Source of the DNA: Anaerolineaceae bacterium
Lineage (GTDB): Bacteria > Chloroflexota > Anaerolineae > Aggregatilineales > Phototrophicaceae
Reading direction: 5' to 3'
NCBI GenBank assembly: GCA_020634135.1
Contig: JACKCG010000005.1
Location: 282,669 to 346,668 of the forward strand
Length of the DNA stretch: 64,000 bases
Position 1 is the first letter of the stretch; every line of letters starts with the position of its first letter. The notes beneath the pieces are model-generated. The model searched no databases. It was not told the DNA's origin and was given only the letters and a program-made list of their open reading frames with translations. Of the stretch, positions 20,053-28,162 are shown piece by piece. The position numbers and the translations under genes are program-made.

Positions 20053-23000
20053 TTATGGCACGTTAAACGGCACCTCATACGGGGGTTGCAGGAAACCACC
20101 GCCATGATCCACGATTACCAGACGCATCCGGTAATTGCCCGGCGCCAGCCCTGGCACATACAGGTTTTCAAGCTGCCCATTAACCACATTTTCGGTGTGC
20201 GTGGTACCAATCGTCACCCAATCCGCAAACCCACCGCCAATAACCTCTACTTTATAGAACTTGCCCTGGTCGGCGGTGAACTGCACCGTGCCGATAATTG
20301 GTGTTTCTCCACTCAGGGTCGCGCCGGGCTGAGGTGATGTGATAATCGCGGTAGTGACAACCGGGCCGTATCCGCCCCCACCCCCTTGCAGCAGATCGGG
20401 CGTGCAGGCAATCGTCGGCAGGTATGCCAGGCCACTGTTCTGTGCGTAGCGTTCGGCAGATGCCGCGTCACTGGCGAAAACCGGAGGTGCGATAAACAGC
20501 AGGTCCTGCGCTCCGGCGGCGCTCCCGGCAAGATCGGGCGGCACCTGGCAGTAAATCGGCGCAGGAGGAGCGGTTTCTCCCGGCTGCACAGTGAATTGAA
20601 TGCTGCTCGCCAGACCAGGGTCAAGCCGGAAAGCCAGCACCCGGTATACACCTGGACTCACTTCAGTCAGCACCGGGCCACCTGGCTGGCTCACCTGTCG
20701 GGATTGGGCCGGGGGATAGTACATATTACCTTCACTATCGGGGATACCCGCCGGCGTATCCAGCATCCACTCGTTCAGACGCGAACAGTCAGTGGCCGGG
20801 TCGCGCAGGCGGCGCACATCGCAGATTTGTCGCAGCGAAACCCCAGACGGCGGCACAAGCTGGTCATTCTGTAACTGCCCATTGATCGCGAATGATGCCA
20901 GCAAGCTCTGGTCGTTATAGATGCTGGTGATAACCCGATTCCAGATGGGCGCTGCGCCGGTCAAGCCGGAAGAATTCACCATCGGTTCACCACGACTGTT
21001 GCCCACCCAGACACCAACCGTCACATTACGGGTATAGCCCATTGTCCAGTTGTCTTTGACATCGTTCGTCGTGCCCGTCTTGACCGAAGTGAGGAGAGAA
21101 CCGGTATTGAGCGCACTGTTGGCGCCCATCGCCGCGCTGCGGGCATTGTTGTCACTCAACATATCGGAAATGATAAAGGCCACACGCGAGTCAAGCGCCT
21201 GCCGCCCAAAGCCGGAGCGGTTGACGGTTTGCTCGGTCTGATTGCCACGCGGGCAACCGTTTTCGTACTGGTAGAGGATAGTATCATTGTTATCCAACAC
21301 ACAGAGAATAGCCGTAGTCGGCACGTAAACGCCTTGATTCGCAAAAACACTGTAGGCGTTCGCCATTTCGATCAATGAAATCTCGCCACCTCCCAGGGTC
21401 AGTGAGAGACCATACTGGCTGGCATCATTCCCCAGGCTTTCCACCCCAAACCGCTGCAAGAGTTCCAGCAAACGGTCTACCCCTACCCGTCGCAGTGTTT
21501 GCACCGCCGGGATATTGTAGCTGTTCGCCAGTGCCGTGCGCATAGCCATCGGGCCGTGGAAACTGCGATCATAATTGACTGGCTCGTACATCTGCTGGCC
21601 GGGAATACCGATTTTGGTAGGCGTATCCCAGATAACATCGGCAGGGGTCAGGCCACTTTCCATCGCGGCAGAATAGGTGAAGGGCTTCATGGTGCTGCCC
21701 GGCTGTCGCAGCGCGATAGCGACGTTCACACGCCCGTCAATCGCATCGTTGTTGTAGTCCACACTGCCCACCATGCCCAGGATTTCCCCGGTAAGCGGCT
21801 TCAACACAACCACGGACGCATTACTGACATTATTAGCCGTGAGTTTGGCGACCTGTTCACGCATCGCCTGTTCGGTCAACGTATTAATGCGCAGATCAAG
21901 CGTGGTATAGACCTGCCAGCCACCACCGGTGATTTCCTCCGGGCTGTAACCTAACTCGGTCATCAGTTCTTCAAGCTGATTCTGCGCATACACCGTAAAA
22001 TGCGGCGCTTGCAATGAGACTGCGGGGCTTGTGAACGTCAAGCCCTGACGCAGCGCTTCGTTACGCTGCTCGTTGGTAATAAAACGGTGGATGACCATAC
22101 GATCCAACACTTGTCGCCAACGCGCGTATACCGCGTCCTGTACCAGCGGGTCGGGATTCAGCGGGTCAAGTTCTGCCGGGGCCTGTGGCAGGCCAGCCAG
22201 AAGAGCCGCTTCGCCTAATGTCAGATCGCCCACATCTTTGCCGAAAAACGTCTGAGAAGCGGCCTGCGCCCCATACGCCAGGTTGCCGTAGTAAATCTCG
22301 TTCAGATAGAGTTGCAGGATGTCCTCTTTGCTCATACGCTGTGTCAACGCCAGCGCCAGCACAATTTCCTCGACCTTGCGCTGAATGCTGCGTTCCGCAC
22401 GGTACTCGAAATCAAAGAGAATGTTGCGTACAACCTGCTGCGTGATTGTGCTGCCACCGCTGGAGCCTTCACCGATACCAAAATACTGCGTGATAGCCCG
22501 CAGTGTAGCCGCTACATCCACGCCGGGATTCGTGAAGAAGTTATCATCTTCAATTGCAACCGAAGCGTCAATCAGGAACTGTGGGAAGTCCTGGTATTGG
22601 ACATTGGTACGCCGCCCTTCGCCAAAGGCTTCGTAAAGCTGAATACCATTGCGGTCATAGAAGAAGGTGCTCTGGAAAGACCGGTAGTTCTCGATTCCCG
22701 CCAGGCGCTCGGAAGTCAGTTCTTCGACCCGGTTATACCCCCACAATGTCAGTCCTGCTGTCACCAACGTTAATCCGCCACAGAACGTCACAAGCAGACC
22801 AATGACAACCCACAGACATCCTGGACGTACACCCCGGCGCGATTTCTGCCGTCTGTTGCGCCCCGGAAGCCGGCCAGCGGCGACACCGGGTGACGCTGGC
22901 CGTGCGGGAACCGGCGCTGTGCTGTCGGGCTGTGTTACGTGGGAAGGACGCTGGAAACGAGCTTCATCTACCCGTTGTACGCGCTGTGTTTGCTGCTGGT

Positions 23001-23355
23001 AAACAGGATATTCCGGACGCACCACATCATGGCGCGCCGTGCGCTCCACTTCACGCGGCATGGTATCGAATCCCAGGAAATCGGGGTTCGGATCAAGCCC
23101 GCCTGTGCCCGGAAGAGTCCTTTTTGTATCCACCGGGAGCGCAGATTCTCGCTCCAGCGGAAGCGTGGGTTTATCATGAACATCCTCAGGGATATCCCCC
23201 CCCCACTGCTCTGTGCCCGGCAGCAGATCAGCGGTTTCATCGTCGTCTTCTACATAGTCTTCGCTCTTCGGTAGGTGAAAAGGCACATCGTCGTCGTCCA
23301 GGTCGTTATCGTCCGGCTCATCCGGCAGATTACGCGGGTCGAATTCATCAGACAT
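20053..23355 (-). CDS. Class A penicillin-binding protein (GT51 + transpeptidase)
   Basis: This bifunctional enzyme polymerises and cross-links peptidoglycan at the outer face of the cytoplasmic membrane. From the ATG at 23355 it is 1100 residues. An unusually long, acidic, Pro/Arg-containing cytoplasmic N-terminus (about 180 residues, with DDNDLDDDDVP) precedes one transmembrane helix. The GT51 domain follows (VAIEDDNFFTNPGVD, GGSTITQQVVRN, LNEIYYGN), then the transpeptidase with SxxK in PGSTMKPF, the SxN-equivalent region around SYNIPAV, and KTGTTNDVKDNW. Beyond it, about 250 residues include a Pro/Ala-rich stretch and an Ig-like C-terminal domain (PGATLSGETPIIGTV ... PGNYRMRLVIVD). It has its own promoter and terminator. 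Confidence 0.95.
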   Translation of the reverse strand: MSDEFDPRNLPDEPDDNDLDDDDVPFHLPKSEDYVEDDDETADLLPGTEQWGGDIPEDVHDKPTLPLERESALPVDTKRTLPGTGGLDPNPDFLGFDTMPREVERTARHDVVRPEYPVYQQQTQRVQRVDEARFQRPSHVTQPDSTAPVPARPASPGVAAGRLPGRNRRQKSRRGVRPGCLWVVIGLLVTFCGGLTLVTAGLTLWGYNRVEELTSERLAGIENYRSFQSTFFYDRNGIQLYEAFGEGRRTNVQYQDFPQFLIDASVAIEDDNFFTNPGVDVAATLRAITQYFGIGEGSSGGSTITQQVVRNILFDFEYRAERSIQRKVEEIVLALALTQRMSKEDILQLYLNEIYYGNLAYGAQAASQTFFGKDVGDLTLGEAALLAGLPQAPAELDPLNPDPLVQDAVYARWRQVLDRMVIHRFITNEQRNEALRQGLTFTSPAVSLQAPHFTVYAQNQLEELMTELGYSPEEITGGGWQVYTTLDLRINTLTEQAMREQVAKLTANNVSNASVVVLKPLTGEILGMVGSVDYNNDAIDGRVNVAIALRQPGSTMKPFTYSAAMESGLTPADVIWDTPTKIGIPGQQMYEPVNYDRSFHGPMAMRTALANSYNIPAVQTLRRVGVDRLLELLQRFGVESLGNDASQYGLSLTLGGGEISLIEMANAYSVFANQGVYVPTTAILCVLDNNDTILYQYENGCPRGNQTEQTVNRSGFGRQALDSRVAFIISDMLSDNNARSAAMGANSALNTGSLLTSVKTGTTNDVKDNWTMGYTRNVTVGVWVGNSRGEPMVNSSGLTGAAPIWNRVITSIYNDQSLLASFAINGQLQNDQLVPPSGVSLRQICDVRRLRDPATDCSRLNEWMLDTPAGIPDSEGNMYYPPAQSRQVSQPGGPVLTEVSPGVYRVLAFRLDPGLASSIQFTVQPGETAPPAPIYCQVPPDLAGSAAGAQDLLFIAPPVFASDAASAERYAQNSGLAYLPTIACTPDLLQGGGGGYGPVVTTAIITSPQPGATLSGETPIIGTVQFTADQGKFYKVEVIGGGFADWVTIGTTHTENVVNGQLENLYVPGLAPGNYRMRLVIVDHGGGFLQPPYEVPFNVP

Positions 23356-23398
23356 GAGCAGGCTGCTCCCGTTTTGATCGTTCAATTGGTCTGGTTGT

Positions 23399-23428
23399 AT
23401 TGTACAGTAGCCTGCCATAATGCGTCTA
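23399..23428 (-). promoter_or_regulatory. Promoter of the penicillin-binding protein gene
   Basis: On the minus strand TAGACG, an 18-base spacer and TACAAT lie about 44 bases before the ATG at 23355. The hexamers closely match those before surE. Confidence 0.45.
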
Positions 23429-23571
23429 TGCTGCCTGCCTGACGCTCAGGCAACGACTGGGAGGCGGGTAGCAAACGTGCAGACGATTCATCCCGGAACA
23501 CAATCTGTAGCGAAGGACATCTTTGAACGTTATTATTGGTGCATGTGCGGCATGGATGTGGAGAGTAAGCT

Positions 23572-24981
23572 ATGGAACTTAACCCGAATCGATTCATGGA
23601 AACGGCTGTCATCGCGCTGGAAGACATCCGACTGCAATCGGCGCTCGAACGGGCTACGGGTAATGCCGATGGACGCCGCCGCCAGATGCTGGCCGAACTG
23701 GATGGGCCGGATGCATTGCGACTCCAGGGGCGGGCTGCCCGCCTGCGCGCAATGGCCGATTTGCCCGACCTGTTGGAACAGGTCGAACGCCAGGTCACAG
23801 CCAACAATGGGCATGTTCTATGGGCCGTAGACGGCGACGAGGCAAATCGCCATGTTCTGGACATCTGCCAGAAGCACAACCTCAAACGTGGTGTCAAAAG
23901 TAAAAGCATGGCAACCGAAGAAATCGGCCTGCTGCCCGTGCTGGAAAAAGCCGGGATTACGATGCTGGAAACCGACCTGGGTGAATATATCGTCCAGTTA
24001 AGCGGCAGCCATCCCAGCCATATCATTATGCCGGTCATGCACATGACTAAAGATCAGGTTGGCGATCTCTTCGAGGAAAAGCTGGGAATGCCGCCTACAG
24101 ACGAGGCAGCGGATATGACGGCCTTTGCCCGGCAGACGCTGCGTGAGGAATTCCTGGCGGCGGATTTCGGCATGAGCGGGGGCAATTTCATCATCGCGGA
24201 AACCGGAACACTGGTGATTGTCACCAACGAAGGGAATGGACGGCTCTCTACCGGGATGCCACCGGTACATATCGCTGTAGTGGGCATTGAGAAGATCATC
24301 CCCACCTGGGAGGACTTCGCCACGTTGATTCAACTCTTGCCGCGCAGCGCCACCGGCCAGCGAATGAGCGTCTACACCAATATGATTAATGGCCCGGCGC
24401 GGGATGGCGAACCGGACGGCCCTCAGGCGTTCTACCTGATTCTGCTGGATAACGGGCGCAGTGATGTGTATGCCAGCGAGTATGCCGAGGCGTTGGCCTG
24501 CATCCGCTGCGGCGCGTGCCTGAACGCCTGCCCGGTGTACCAGAATATCGGCGGTCATGCTTACGGTTCGGTGTACTCCGGCCCGATTGGGGCGGTGCTG
24601 ACTCCGCTCCTGAAAGGCAAAGAGAATGCCTCCCTGCTTCCGTTTGCGTCCTCGTTATGCGGGGCATGTCAGGCCGCCTGCCCGGTGATGATTAATCTAC
24701 CGGATATGCTGCTCAAACTGCGGCGCGACTTGCAGACCGAGCAGGAGCCAATGTGGCGCTTCGGATTGAAGGCGTGGGCGTTCGGGATGCAGCACCCATT
24801 GTTGTTCGAGATCGGTGGCAAGGCCGCCAGCGCTGCCACCCGCATGATGGCCGAAACTACCGGGAGCGGCCATCTGGAAAGACTGCCATATCCGTTAAGC
24901 GGCTGGACGGATCACCGTGATTTCCCGCCGTTTGCCGGGCAGTCCTTCCATGACTGGTGGCGGAAGAACCGGGGTTCGTAG
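23572..24981 (+). CDS. lutB: LutB-type iron-sulfur protein (lactate utilisation)
   Basis: The product is 469 residues. The N-terminal two-thirds is a LUD domain (KSKSMATEEIGLLPVLEKAG, LGEYIVQLSGSHPSHI, GMSGGNFIIAETGTLVIVTNEGNGRL). The C-terminal part holds two 4Fe-4S motifs, CIRCGACLNACPV and CGACQAACPV, with INLPDMLLKLRR after them. LutB works with LutA and LutC to oxidise L-lactate to pyruvate, passing electrons through the clusters. LutA (CCG-domain) and LutC are not in this window, so it may pair with distant partners or serve another organic acid. GGAGAG lies about six bases before the ATG. A small membrane protein follows at 25003. Confidence 0.9.
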   Translation: MELNPNRFMETAVIALEDIRLQSALERATGNADGRRRQMLAELDGPDALRLQGRAARLRAMADLPDLLEQVERQVTANNGHVLWAVDGDEANRHVLDICQKHNLKRGVKSKSMATEEIGLLPVLEKAGITMLETDLGEYIVQLSGSHPSHIIMPVMHMTKDQVGDLFEEKLGMPPTDEAADMTAFARQTLREEFLAADFGMSGGNFIIAETGTLVIVTNEGNGRLSTGMPPVHIAVVGIEKIIPTWEDFATLIQLLPRSATGQRMSVYTNMINGPARDGEPDGPQAFYLILLDNGRSDVYASEYAEALACIRCGACLNACPVYQNIGGHAYGSVYSGPIGAVLTPLLKGKENASLLPFASSLCGACQAACPVMINLPDMLLKLRRDLQTEQEPMWRFGLKAWAFGMQHPLLFEIGGKAASAATRMMAETTGSGHLERLPYPLSGWTDHRDFPPFAGQSFHDWWRKNRGS

Positions 24982-25002
24982 TGGAAAACGGCACGTAACA
25001 GC

Positions 25003-25281
25003 GTGGTACTGGTTTCCCTTAACGCGATTTTCGCTTACCTGGCGCTGCGCCTGGCCTGGCGGGCATGGGGGCGTGCCATCCCATTTCTAGGCGCCGGGTG
25101 GAGCACAATCAGCGCCGAAGTTCGCCACCCGGATTTTCGCTATCATGTCGAACGTCGGCGGGCGATCAGCGTTGCTGGCAGGTTTTTATTTGGTGGCCTG
25201 CTCTGGACCGGTGTATGCGCTGCTGCTGTTGGTTCAGGTCTGTTTTTCGGAATACAGGCGGTACGCCTACTGCTGATTTAA
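25003..25281 (+). CDS. Small membrane protein downstream of lutB
   Basis: The 92-residue product starts at a GTG with no clear Shine-Dalgarno site, 21 bases after the lutB stop, so it probably depends on readthrough translation. It has a hydrophobic N-terminal helix (LVSLNAIFAYLALRLAW), a polar middle (ISAEVRHPDFRYHVERRR), and a second helix at about 60-90. No family is recognised. Its position before a strong terminator suggests it ends the lutB transcript, and it could anchor LutB to the membrane, but that is a guess. Confidence 0.5.
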   Translation: MVLVSLNAIFAYLALRLAWRAWGRAIPFLGAGWSTISAEVRHPDFRYHVERRRAISVAGRFLFGGLLWTGVCAAAVGSGLFFGIQAVRLLLI

Positions 25282-25286
25282 GCAAA

Positions 25287-25321
25287 GAGGGTAAGCCGAT
25301 TTGTGCTTACCCTCCTTTTAT
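25287..25321 (+). terminator. Intrinsic terminator of the lutB unit
   Basis: GAGGGTAAGC and GCTTACCCTC form a perfect ten-base stem with an eight-base loop, followed by CTTTTAT. Given its convergent location it may also stop transcription from the cyclophilin side. Confidence 0.8.
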
Positions 25322-25344
25322 CTCCGCGTTTTGCTTTATGCCGA

Positions 25345-25839
25345 CTAGCTCTCGACAATCGTTACCGACACGAGCTTGTCGCCTTGTTCAATGGAGTCCA
25401 CGACGGTTTGGCCGCTGCCCATAACCTTACCAAATACGGCGTGCTTGCCGTCCAGCCAGGGGGTTTCAACATGGGTGATGAAAAACTGTGACCCGTTGGT
25501 GTTCGGCCCGGCATTCGCCATACTCAGGACTCCGGGGCCATCATGCTTGAGCTTGAGCGCCGCCGGCTCATCATTCCACTTGTAGCCAGGGCCGCCGCGC
25601 CCGCTGCCTTCCGGGCAGCCACCCTGCACCATGAACGGCGGCTGCTTGATGACCCGGTGGAAGTTCAACCCATCGTAAAAGCCGTCACGTGCCAGAAACA
25701 CGAAGTTATTCACAGTAATCGGCGCTTCTTTCGCATGGAGCTGGATATCGAACTCACCACGACTGGTATTGAAGCGGGCTACATAGTTTCTGCTGGGGTC
25801 AATCTGCATCGCCGGGGGGCTGCTGTATTTTTTAGGCAT
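25345..25839 (-). CDS. Peptidyl-prolyl cis-trans isomerase, cyclophilin type
   Basis: The product is a 164-residue single-domain cyclophilin without signal peptide or anchor, so probably cytosolic. It catalyses proline isomerisation in folding proteins. The catalytic region reads NFHRVIKQPPFMVQGGCP with the key Arg and Phe, followed by GSGRGGPGYKWNDE, GVLSMANAGPNTNGSQFFI and LDGKHAVFGKV. These are the conserved core motifs, with the active-site FxxQGG complete. It is transcribed towards lutB and away from nothing obvious in function; it is probably monocistronic. Confidence 0.94.
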   Translation of the reverse strand: MPKKYSSPPAMQIDPSRNYVARFNTSRGEFDIQLHAKEAPITVNNFVFLARDGFYDGLNFHRVIKQPPFMVQGGCPEGSGRGGPGYKWNDEPAALKLKHDGPGVLSMANAGPNTNGSQFFITHVETPWLDGKHAVFGKVMGSGQTVVDSIEQGDKLVSVTIVES

Positions 25840-25942
25840 GAGATGCCTTCCTTTCGCTAAGTCAATTGTGTCACCAGTTTACCACAATCACAAAATGCGT
25901 GCGGATCAGACATTCAGCCTATGCCTCCTGCCACAGTAATCC

Positions 25943-27169
25943 TCAGTCGCCAGCCTCTATTCCTGTGGAGATTGCCTGCTGATCTGGCAAGCTGTCTATC
26001 CCACTGCGGACAATCTGCCACAGCTCATAAGCAATCGGCAGCATGGAGATGAACCACAGGCCATAGGCTATACCGTGTAACATCGCTTGCGAGTCGTGGA
26101 GGAAAATACCGGCCCAGAGGAAAATTCCACCCAGATGAACGGCAGCCAGGCTGAACCAATTCCCGCCCAGCGTCGGTACCGAATCGGGAAGGAAGGCGCG
26201 CCGGAAAAGCAGCGGGATGATCCCGTATCCGAACTGGAGTACCCAGCCATAAATCAGAGCCTGCGGCGCGTTCTGCTCAATACCTGCGCCAGGGAATCCC
26301 GGTACTCCCAGGATAATAAGCGGCGCAACCAGGACCGGGGCAAGAATCCACACGTAGGAGGTAATCAGGTGCAGAATCCCTGGCGTTCTCAACTTATGGT
26401 CGCCAATGAGCGGCTTGATGACATTCAGCAGCAGCCAGATCGTCGCGCTCAGGTGCAGAATCAGTCCTGGCACTGAAAACAGGTTAGACTGGAACCAAGG
26501 CCCTAGCACCAGCCCCAGTGCGCCGAGAGTCATCATCCAGAAGATGCGTGTAGTCGAATGCGGCCAGGCAAGCGAACGTCCGGTGAAACTCGGGTACAGG
26601 TCAATCAGCAGGCCGGCGAACACCATTGACATGAATCCCCAATTGTTCGCATGGATATGAACTTCAAGCGGCACTTTGATCTGCAGTGGCACGCCCCAAC
26701 CCTGCCACAATCCGGTGCCAACGATAATACCCAGGAGCAGATAAGCCAGGCCCATAATGTAGAATTTGCGCCCGGCTTGCGGATCACCGTCAACTCGTCT
26801 GGAGCGCAGTTTCCATAGCTGCACCATGAGCAAGGTAGCCGCAACAAAGATCAGCGTGCCGCCAGCCGTAATCAACGCGCCATTCACCATCGGAATACCG
26901 ATCAGCAGAATGAGCAGCCCCAGATTTAATGTCAACCAGATATCCCACCGAACTTTGGGGCGTGGCAACTTTGCCCGTGCCGTAACGACAATTGGCAAGA
27001 TACCAAAGGCCAGTTCGGTCAGCGCACCCAACGTGATGAAATGTACCCTCACCCAGCGCAGCCCGGCAAAGGTAGGCAGAAAGTCAAAACTGATGAGCGA
27101 GGCATCCAGCGCACCCAGGACGGCCAGCGCGATGTATAGAAAAGTCACGAGAAAATAGGGATTGAGCAC
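25943..27169 (-). CDS. Polytopic membrane protein, NnrS/heme-copper-oxidase-like
   Basis: The product is 408 residues with about twelve hydrophobic helices and short loops. Conserved-looking His residues lie in helices or at their ends: WVRVHFITLGAL (near residue 43), VHIHANNWGFMS (near 170), WPHSTTRIFWM, ILHLSATIWLLL and AAVHLGGIF. This layout is like NnrS or heme-copper-oxidase subunit I relatives that bind heme and are linked to nitric oxide and anaerobic respiration. I cannot decide between those from the sequence alone. The gene is the last of a three-gene minus-strand unit with a DUF2892-like protein and a ferredoxin-cupin protein, all divergent from a Crp/Fnr regulator. That context supports a redox or NO-related role. 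Confidence 0.65.
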   Translation of the reverse strand: MLNPYFLVTFLYIALAVLGALDASLISFDFLPTFAGLRWVRVHFITLGALTELAFGILPIVVTARAKLPRPKVRWDIWLTLNLGLLILLIGIPMVNGALITAGGTLIFVAATLLMVQLWKLRSRRVDGDPQAGRKFYIMGLAYLLLGIIVGTGLWQGWGVPLQIKVPLEVHIHANNWGFMSMVFAGLLIDLYPSFTGRSLAWPHSTTRIFWMMTLGALGLVLGPWFQSNLFSVPGLILHLSATIWLLLNVIKPLIGDHKLRTPGILHLITSYVWILAPVLVAPLIILGVPGFPGAGIEQNAPQALIYGWVLQFGYGIIPLLFRRAFLPDSVPTLGGNWFSLAAVHLGGIFLWAGIFLHDSQAMLHGIAYGLWFISMLPIAYELWQIVRSGIDSLPDQQAISTGIEAGD

Positions 27170-27181
27170 GAGTACCTCCTC

Positions 27182-27430
27182 TTATTGATTGGTATGTTGT
27201 TCATGAGCGAGCAGCTCACGAGCTTTAGCCCCGCGAAACGGGTATCCCATCATGACCCCAGCCAGGCAGAAGTCAAATACGCCGCCAGCTATCGGCACCA
27301 GCGCGATGAGCGCTACAACCGTTCCCAGCGTATCCTTGAGAACAACCAGGCCCAGGGACACTAGAATGCCCCCTGCAATAACGCGCATCATCCGCCCTTG
27401 GGCACTGGTCATAAATGTGATGAATATCAT
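27182..27430 (-). CDS. DUF2892-like (YgaP-type) inner membrane protein
   Basis: The product is 82 residues. After a short N-terminus (TSAQGRMMRVIAGGILV) there are two hydrophobic helices separated by a short turn (VVLKDTLGTVVALIALVPIAGGVFDFCLAGVMMG). The R-x-x-AG-x-L and final G-x-C-P-like pattern is how DUF2892/YgaP membrane segments look, here with FDFCLAGVMMGYPF. In other bacteria this module often accompanies rhodanese or sulfur/NO-handling genes. The stop lies 12 bases before the start of the polytopic protein, so the two are cotranscribed. Confidence 0.6.
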   Translation of the reverse strand: MIFITFMTSAQGRMMRVIAGGILVSLGLVVLKDTLGTVVALIALVPIAGGVFDFCLAGVMMGYPFRGAKARELLAHEQHTNQ

Positions 27431-27457
27431 GTCATTTCTCCTGGTTATGCCCTGAGT

Positions 27458-28003
27458 TCAGGCAATACGGGTTGCAAGGAAAACCAGGCGCGTCTCAGCT
27501 TCTACGCCACGTTTAGCGCCTTCCGGCGTAATGACTGTCGCTCCCGCACGAACGGGGTGCCGTTCATCATCAACAGTCATCCACCCGGTTCCTTCAAGAA
27601 AGTGATACACTGCCAGCGCCTCAGGATGCGGCGGAATCTCCTGGCCTACGTCAAGGCTGCCGATGATGACTTTCAGCTTTTCGCTCTCTGCCAATAGCTG
27701 CGGCTGCGGACCTTCTGGTGAGAAAATAACCTTTTCCTGCCAGTTCGGGTAGAATACAGGCTTCATTGAGTTCTCCTTCATTGAGGTGAGTACAATCTCA
27801 AAATATCGGCTGATGGCCTGCGTCGGGCAGATGCGTTCACAATGCCCAGCGTAAGTACAGGCCTGGGGATTTACGACCACAGCAACGCCCTCTCTTATTG
27901 CCAGGGCATGGGTAGGGCATATCTGGACACAAAGCCCGCAGCCAGCACAGTGGTCTGAAATGATGATGGGCACTGGGTATTCATCTTCCTGGTGTAGTGC
28001 CAT
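27458..28003 (-). CDS. Ferredoxin-cupin fusion protein
   Basis: The 181-residue frame joins two parts. Residues 1-65 are a 2[4Fe-4S] ferredoxin-like domain: one full CxxCxxCxxxCP motif (CAGCGLCVQICP) and a second variant (CTYAGHCERICP) that lacks one Cys of the usual spacing. Residues 80-181 are a cupin (VGQEIPPHPEALAVYHFLEGTGWMTVDDERHPVRAGATVITP), with the HP and later residues in metal-binding positions partly changed. An ATG at 27766, codon 80, has a strong AAGGAG seven bases upstream, so the cupin may also be made separately. The gene heads a minus-strand unit divergent from a Crp/Fnr regulator, which suggests redox control. Confidence 0.75.
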   Translation of the reverse strand: MALHQEDEYPVPIIISDHCAGCGLCVQICPTHALAIREGVAVVVNPQACTYAGHCERICPTQAISRYFEIVLTSMKENSMKPVFYPNWQEKVIFSPEGPQPQLLAESEKLKVIIGSLDVGQEIPPHPEALAVYHFLEGTGWMTVDDERHPVRAGATVITPEGAKRGVEAETRLVFLATRIA

Positions 28004-28062
28004 GCCTCTTTGCCTTCATCTTTGCTGCTATACTCAGCATAAGAGATGATCGGCATGTGGTC

Positions 28063-28078
28063 TTCGACTTTTGTCGAA
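28063..28078. promoter_or_regulatory. FNR/DNR-spaced palindrome between divergent genes
   Basis: TTCGAC-TTTT-GTCGAA is a perfect inverted repeat with the four-base spacing of Crp/Fnr-family sites. It lies 60 bases upstream of the ferredoxin-cupin start and 85 bases upstream of the regulator start. The regulator encoded next to it is the natural candidate to bind it. Confidence 0.6.
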
Positions 28079-28162
28079 TTTGAGCTGCACGAATCGTGTG
28101 GAACTGCCCCAGACTAATCGGCTGGCAGAAACAGGGCGGCAGAGACAAGGAGGAAAACAGAG

